Assembly: GCA_036898135.1 (NCBI GenBank)
Contig: CM072523.1
Location: forward strand, 1,164,811-1,228,810
Direction: 5' to 3'
Length of the DNA: 64,000 nucleotides
From: Oncomelania hupensis
Lineage: Eukaryota > Mollusca > Gastropoda > Littorinimorpha > Pomatiopsidae
Numbering within the stretch: the first letter of the stretch is position 1; each line of letters begins with the position of its first letter. The translations under genes were made by a program, and so were the position numbers. This document shows, one piece after another, positions 58,505 to 64,000 of this stretch. Below the pieces are notes generated by a model. The model was not told the origin of the DNA and did no database searches. It saw only the letters and a list, made by a program, of their open reading frames with translations.

Positions 58505-59147
58505 GTAGTCCAATGTTAAAGACGTCAAGTGATGGCGAGGTTGATTGCAAAGCTTGGCGATGTTAAAGACGTCCAGTGATGGCGAGGTTGATTGGAAAGC
58601 ATGGTAATGCTATAGACGTTAAGAAATAGCGAGGTTGACTGCAAAGCATGATGAGGCTAAAGACGTCAGGTGATGGCGAGGTTGATTGCAAAGCATGGTA
58701 ATGTTAAAGACGTCAAGACATAGTGAGGTTCACTAAAGCATGGTAATGCTATAGACGTCAAAACATAGCGAGGTTCACTGCAAAGCATGGTGAGGCTAAA
58801 GACGTCAGATTATGGTGAGGTTGACTGCAAAGCATGGTAATGTTAAAGACGTCAGGTGATGGTGAGGTTGACTGCAAAGCATGGTAATGTTAAAGACGTC
58901 AAGATATAGCGAGGTTGACTGCAAAGCATGGTAATGTTAAAGACGTCAAGACATAGTGAGGTTCACTAAAGCATGGTAATATGTTATAGACGTCAAAACA
59001 TAGCGAGGTTCACTGCAAAGCATGGTAATGTTAAAGACGTCAGGTGATGGTGAGGTTGACTGCAAAGCATGGTAATTTTAAAGACGTCAAGACATAGCGA
59101 GGTTGACTGCAAAGCTTGGTAATGCTATAGACGTCAAGACATAGCGA
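58505..59147. repeat. 47-bp minisatellite, about 14 copies
   Basis: Unit AATGTTAAAGACGTCAAGAC then ATAGCGAGGTTGACTGCAAA and GCATGGT. There are several length variants (44-47 bp). Nearly every unit carries the palindrome GACGTC. Confidence 0.93.
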
Positions 59148-59244
59148 GGTGACAGGATGGACCATCAAGTAATTCACAAACACGATCTGCCCTGGAAACC
59201 TTAAATATTGTCTTACAAGACAGGGTTCTTATCCATGCAACCTT

Positions 59245-59245
<1 letters not shown>

Positions 59246-59299
<54 letters not shown>

Positions 59300-59350
59300 C
59301 CATCCATTATTTCTCTCTCACCATCTCTCTCTCTTTCTCTCTCTCTCGAA
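59246..59350. repeat. (CT)n microsatellite cluster
   Basis: CT runs at 59246-59297 and 59315-59348. Confidence 0.95.
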
Positions 59351-59397
59351 TCATCCACGGTTTCTCTCACTCTCTCTTTCTCGCATTGATTGATTGA

Positions 59398-60534
59398 TTG
59401 ATTGTTGCTTTAGGTCCAGCGGACTCTTCCGAGCCAAATCAGGACCGCTTTCTCGCATTACCCAAGGTCCCTCTCTCACTCTCTCCCTCTCTTCCTCCCT
59501 TCTTCTCCCTGCTTCTTGGCTTCTCTTGCTTCTCAGAACAGCGGGGAAGGTGGCGGTGGGAAGAGGGAAAAGAGGGGAAAGTTGGTTCTGGCAGAGAGAG
59601 AGAGAGAGAGAGATACGATACGACACGATTGTTTTATTCAGTATAAGGCCTAAGAAGGGGTATGTACAGTGAATTTTCAAACAAAATATACTGTACATGT
59701 ATAATAAACACTCAATCAGAGGAAACAAATCAGTGAATCTTACGAAATTGCTATCTCCCTCATTTTAAACGCTTTGTACAAAAATATACATAACTTTCGA
59801 ACAGTTTCTTGCCTTGTCGATGACAGCAAAATATTAAAGCTAAATGCTTTGGGTTTCTAATAAACTTAGTAGCAATAAATTGTTTTCTCAAATTTTCAAA
59901 AAATGGACAGCGTAATACAAAATGCACTTCGTCCTCTCTTGATTCTTTACACAAGGGACATAATAACTCACTATCAGTCACTTGCCGATAGCGGTAATGA
60001 TGCACAGCTAGGTCTGACACACCAAAACGAAATCTAGTCAAAATAAATTTCATATGCTTATCTATATTCGATTGCAGATAAACTGGTATATAATGCATAG
60101 AAGGACTGAACATTCTATAAAAAGCACATCTATCACCGTTACGATCCGAACATGTTCATTCCAGTTCTGCCACCTACAATCAATCAAGCGTCCTTTAAAC
60201 GCAAGTAAAAATTATTTCATGTTACCAACACTTTGGTTCATCCATACATAGCCTAAACCATTCTCACAAAGACATGATCGTACCTTAGAAACCCAAGTAA
60301 TCTTACCTCTAGCATCTAAATTATACAGCATTAAATAAGCTTTCCTCGGAATTCTATGCGCTTCCATCTTAACCAATAACGAACACAATTAACAACAGAA
60401 TTAATAGAGATAGGATATCTGTTAAGTTCTCCGTATACATGTACAAGGTCATTAGGTGTGCGCATATCTACAGCCAAAAACTTTTTTAATGCAAACAAAT
60501 GAACCTTTTCATAATTTTGTGCTGCTTTCTCCAA
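59398..60534 (-). pseudogene. LINE 3' part, second family
   Basis: Minus strand from 60534: [20 protein letters not shown] then VDMRTPNDLVHVYGELNRYP and ISINSVVNCVRYWLRWKR. Further on, FILTRFRFGVSDLAVHHYRY, LLCPLCKESREDEVHFVLRC and PFFENLRKQFIATKFIRNP, with the C-x2-C...H...C zinc-finger-like tail. This is the region after the reverse transcriptase in a common animal LINE group. The 3' end passes through GAGTCCGCTGGACCTAAAGC to a (GATT)n tail (59388-59403). Frames are broken near 60330 and 60150. Confidence 0.72.
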
Positions 60535-60537
60535 CCC

Positions 60538-60644
<107 letters not shown>

Positions 60645-60690
60645 TCTTTGTGAAACGCCGTATCTCGATGTGTTCGGATTGTGTTTGCCT

Positions 60691-60699
<9 letters not shown>

Positions 60700-60724
<25 letters not shown>

Positions 60725-60920
60725 GTGTTACATCGTGTTCAAAGATGGCAAAGAATTGTGTTGTGTTTGGAATACTGCTACAGGATCAGACACTGAGGGA
60801 GACGGGCAGACAATGGAAGATCGATAACTCGCGCTTTCACAGTTCACTTCGGCGAGAGTGGCTTGTCTTTCCATTGTCAGTTACAATATAACAGATTTGG
60901 ATGGGGTGTCCGTTCACCTT

Positions 60921-60990
<70 letters not shown>

Positions 60991-61031
60991 TTTCTCTCTC
61001 TTTCTTTCTCTCTCTCTCTCTCGCTCGCTCT
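60700..61031. repeat. (TCTG)n and (CT)n microsatellites
   Basis: (CTGT)n at 60700-60724 and (CT)n with a T11 interruption at 60924-61031. Confidence 0.95.
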
Positions 61032-61347
61032 CACATAATCTCACTCCCCTCCCCATCATAGCTCGCTATCTGTCCGTCTCCTTCCAACTTGCCAGTAAGG
61101 CAATGACAACAATGACAACAGTGACAACAATGACAACAATGACAACACTGTACTGTTTGAGGTTTATAAAAAAGGTTTTGTCCCCCTCAAATCCACTCAA
61201 ATAAAATTACATCTTGACGTTTGGTGTCAATTGTAAACAACTGTTGTTTGGGTTTATAAAATCCTATCAAAATGATAAGTCATTTGACGTACACGCCATT
61301 ACTGTCTTTAAATCACTTATGATATATAGAATTACTTTGTATAGTTA

Positions 61348-61515
61348 TACTGTTACATAGTGTAATATATGACACTGTTACATAGTGTAATACATGACAG
61401 TGTTACATTCAGTGTAATATATAACACTGTTACATAGTGTAATATATGACACTGTTACATAGTGTAATATATGACACTGTTACATAGTGTAATATATGAC
61501 ACTGTTACATCCAGT
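61348..61515. repeat. 25-bp minisatellite, about 7 copies
   Basis: Unit ACACTGTTACATAGTGTAAT then ATATG. Each unit can pair ACACT with AGTGT as a small hairpin. Confidence 0.93.
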
Positions 61516-61690
61516 GTCACTGCAGTGCTAAGGGGTGGTATTCATGACCGTTCGTTAAGGCTTAACCAATGTTGGTAAAATTAACGACGTTGGTTAAGCT
61601 GGAAATTTTAAATTCATGAGGCCTTAGCAGAGTTAACGACGGTTGCTAACCATGGTTATTTTAACGGAGGGGGGGACCACCCGATAACCA

Positions 61691-61860
61691 ATGGAACACT
61701 GGTTAAAAATGGCGGCCATCGTTTGGTGGCAACTTCGACAGAGACGAGCTCCGAGGAGAGAGAGAGTATTTCGCAACAGAAGTAATCCACTTGACAAATT
61801 TGATGATGTGGAACTGGTATCAAAATTTCGTTTTCGTCGGCATGACATCATCACGTTAAC
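61691..61860 (+). pseudogene. Harbinger transposase, N-terminal stub
   Basis: MAAIVWWQLRQRRAPRRERV, then FRNRSNPLDKFDDVELVSKF and RFRRHDIITL. This corresponds to the start of the transposase at 44439-44270 (NPLDSYDDVKLYMAFRFRRH). The helix-turn-helix and all catalytic residues are absent. Confidence 0.78.
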
Positions 61861-62098
61861 GATAGTCTTTTTTAAGGTTATAAAACTTCTCCCTCACGTC
61901 TTCGGCTGTTCGGATCGCACTACCAACTGCAGTCACTCTTTCGGCGATTTTTTTCCAGCAGTCGTTTTTCAGGCGGTTCGTGACATCAGTTGATAAACTT
62001 GCCATCAGTATATGTTTAAATTCTATAACGTTCTCAAGGAGAACATTAGTTTTAGTGTACGAAAAGTTTGCTTTTCTCTTTGCCATTGCCACAGCCAT
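61856..62098 (-). pseudogene. Harbinger Myb/SANT-like DNA-binding protein, N-terminal part
   Basis: The minus-strand frame reads MAVAMAKRKANFSYTKTNVL, LENVIEFKHILMASLSTDVT and NRLKNDCWKKIAERVTAVGS, then RTAEDVREKFYNLKKDYR. The spaced aromatic residues (F, W, W-like, F/Y) and the K-x-x-W-x-x-I-A pattern fit the Myb/SANT-like domain of the NAIF1 type, the known partner protein of Harbinger transposases that helps bring it to the DNA. The frame is cut after the domain. Confidence 0.75.
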
Positions 62099-62439
62099 TT
62101 GTAGGCCTATATTTTTTGTTGACGAAAGAAGGAAAACAGCTGGTTGGATAATGCCCCCTTACGGATATTCCCGCACAGCCCAAAAATAGCCTTGGTTAAG
62201 TACCAAAGGGTGGACACTCGCTCATGAATAGCGATCTGCTAAACGATGGTTAACGATACCATTGTTGGTTACAAAACCAATGTTGGTAACGTTAACCATC
62301 GCCTATAATTTAACGGGCCATGAATTCGACCCAAGGACTAAACAATGAGCTTTTCGTTCAAGTCTTTTCTTCTTCCTTGTGATGAGAGTATAAACTGAGG
62401 TCTAGTCCGCGTGTATTACTTTGTTTATTTGATGTATCT

Positions 62440-62715
62440 AGCCGTCCTTGTACAGCGCTTTCCCTGCTTCAGGCGTTGGCCGATACAGGATCTAACTCAA
62501 ACCGCCCGAGACGCCCACTTGCAACCTTTGGGCGCATAGTATGACGCCCAGACGACTGAGCAGCACAATCCTGGGCGACTGGGGATGGTGTAAATGGGAC
62601 CTAGTGCGTGCTGGGTGTATGTGTGTAGCCGGCGCTCACACGTCTAGGACATGAGCGTCAAGATCATTTGAGACGTGCACAGATTAGACCTCGGTTTATA
62701 CTCTCATCCAAAGGA
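62440..62715 (-). repeat. SINE family S3, body copy
   Basis: GTACAGCGCTTTCCCTGCTT, ATACAGGATCTAACTCAAAC, CGCCCGAGACGCCCACTTGC, CTAGGACATGAGCGTCAAGA and AGACCTCGGTTTATACTCTC match the copy at 50162-50583. The tRNA-like head is missing. An inverted S3 scrap lies just to the left at 62385-62415. Confidence 0.8.
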
Positions 62716-64000
62716 GTAGGGGTGCAGTGTCTCAGGATAATTTTTTGACTGACGTGCATAGCAATGTATTCAACCCTCCCCTCTCCCCCCAAAAAAAAAC
62801 AAACAAACAAACAAAAAACTAGATTTTTGCCAATCTGTGCGAGGCGAGTCCTAACTAGTGAAAACATTACATTTTATTAAAATTCCATCTGTCCGCCGTC
62901 CGGCTGTGCAAAATGTTAAAGTGGATTAATATCTCAGAACCTATTTCAGCTATGACAACCAAACTTGGTAAGATGGTGAGTATATCCATGAGATTTCAGA
63001 AATGATCAGTGAATGAATTACTTCACTTCAAGGTCAGTGTAATAGGGTTAACAAATGTTAGTTTAAAAAAATGAAAATTTTTCATAAATTTCACTTCTTC
63101 TTTTTTTTTTACGTTATTAATATTGAAGTTATGATTTTTTGATGCATGATAGATATCAACGAGACACACATGCTATGCAATCGTGGGGATGCCTTTTCCT
63201 CCAATGAGGCAAAGTGGTAGATGGCGCTGATGACGTTCGTGTCCTAAACTGGAGAGCCACCATGCTCTTAATTGTCCCCTTCTCACCCACCGCTCAACCC
63301 TTACAACCAGTGTCCTGGGAGGCGCTTCTTTTACGGCTGCCACGCTTTCGCTGAGAAAGCAGCCTGAATTTGGCCCTATGGCTGTGCAAAAGAAATCTAT
63401 ATAAAGTAAGTACTTGTGGAGAAGATGGTTGATATCATGTGGCCTGGCACTTCTGCTCTCTGATACTGTCCACTCCGCCCTGCTTCATAATGTTTGCTGC
63501 AGTAACCGCAATTGGCTACTTGTCGCACGTGTGCCGTCTGTTTGAATATTCATGAGGCGGCAAATGACCCCCTGCCGAGAAACAAGTTCCATCACTCCGT
63601 ATTTTCAAAAGTAACTAAGCATCAAGTTGTCATTTTTTAGGTTAGAAATGGGCTAATTATAGTAGTAAAAGCTTTGCACAGTTTGCTAGTGTACGCAAAT
63701 CCCAACCATAAAATATGCCTACTCATAGAGTTGCTTACTATCATTACATATTGGCATGTCGTTTAATTGGTAATCGCAAAATATAAACTTCCACATTTCA
63801 TTCTCGTTATGTTAGCTTGTGTTGTGTGTGTGTGTGTGTGCGTGTGTGTGCGTGGGTGTGTGCGTGTGTGTGAGAGAGAGAAAGAAAGAGAGATAGATAC
63901 AATATTTATTTCATATTGCATTAATATATTGACGGAAATAAAATTAAAGAAACAATGTTTTTGTCTTTTCCGGCTTACCTCCCTGTGTAGAATAGAAAGT
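62716..64000. other. Trailing stretch without a recognisable gene
   Basis: Contains the inverted partner (63310-63372) of the dispersed repeat at 48846 and (GT)n/(GA)n at 63824-63890. CAGAACCTATTTCAGCTATG near 62936 looks like dispersed-repeat material but has no second copy in the window. No exon recognised. Confidence 0.5.

Larger units (their letters stand above)
61533..62332. mobile_element. Harbinger-type element, 800 bp, both genes truncated
   Basis: Ends GGGTGGTATTCATG (61533) and CATGAATTCGACCC (to 62332) are an imperfect inverted repeat flanked by AAG (61530-61532, 62333-62335). Inside are the start of a Harbinger transposase (plus strand) and the start of a Myb/SANT-like protein (minus strand), facing each other. 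This is the layout expected after deletion of the middle of a two-gene Harbinger element. Confidence 0.82.

Noticed and set aside
60744..60891. Short frame beginning MAKNCVVFG as a THAP start
   Set aside because: Only the first residues are suggestive; the second cysteine spacing and downstream HRFP-like and C-x2-H parts are absent.

Overview
This is a gene-poor, repeat-dominated stretch of an animal nuclear genome. It has GT-AG introns, tRNA-derived SINEs, LINE 3' ends, LTR retrotransposon debris, Harbinger and THAP-bearing DNA transposons, dense dinucleotide and trinucleotide microsatellites and at least fifteen minisatellite arrays. The mix suggests a lophotrochozoan, most likely a gastropod mollusc. 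That assignment is an inference from repeat style, not a proof.

Host gene content: three consecutive plus-strand exons at 12237-12317, 12945-13648 and 14033-14814 join in one open frame with matching splice phases. They encode an IQ motif beginning at the second exon, acidic and Ser/Arg-rich linkers, and a segment ending in a Trp-Leu-rich stretch resembling the middle of schwannomin-interacting protein 1 (IQCJ-SCHIP1 type). The 5' and 3' ends of the gene are not seen. A 1.4-kb open exon at 56812-58242, also plus strand and ending in phase 0 at a splice donor, is unrecognised. It could be an alternative 5' exon of the same gene, about 42 kb downstream, or a separate gene.

Layout: 1-6.6 kb holds a 61-bp minisatellite grading into a 4.1-kb array of a 29-bp unit. 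7.8-11.6 kb holds small minisatellites, one interrupted by a 1.5-kb solo LTR. 12.2-14.8 kb holds the SCHIP1-like exons. 16.4-18.4 kb is a 48-bp minisatellite split by a second solo LTR. From about 18.6 to 32.2 kb (copy A) and 38.2 to 46.7 kb (copy B) lies a tandem direct segmental duplication, separated by a broken LTR retrotransposon composite with three LTRs and one Gag-protease-integrase remnant (32.3-38.2 kb). Copy A alone has a TTAA-flanked THAP transposon with a nested SINE and two large minisatellite expansions. Copy B alone has a Harbinger insertion. 46.7-55.2 kb holds 64-bp, 43-bp (telomere-like) and 46-bp minisatellites, a SINE nested in a LINE 3' end and two hairpins. 56.8-58.2 kb is the long exon. 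58.2-64 kb holds a 47-bp minisatellite, a LINE 3' part, a small Harbinger derivative and a SINE.

Main result of the hunt: insertion boundaries are unusually readable. Target-site duplications and the A/B comparison give a relative history: SINE insertions, then duplication, then THAP-element and Harbinger insertions, then a SINE into the THAP element. Four mobile elements have at least one end in a minisatellite array, three of them squarely inside. The most interesting open question is whether the 56.8-kb exon is an internal-promoter exon of the SCHIP1-like gene. I found no convincing entirely new protein system. Copy numbers are estimates from unit length; no alignments were run.
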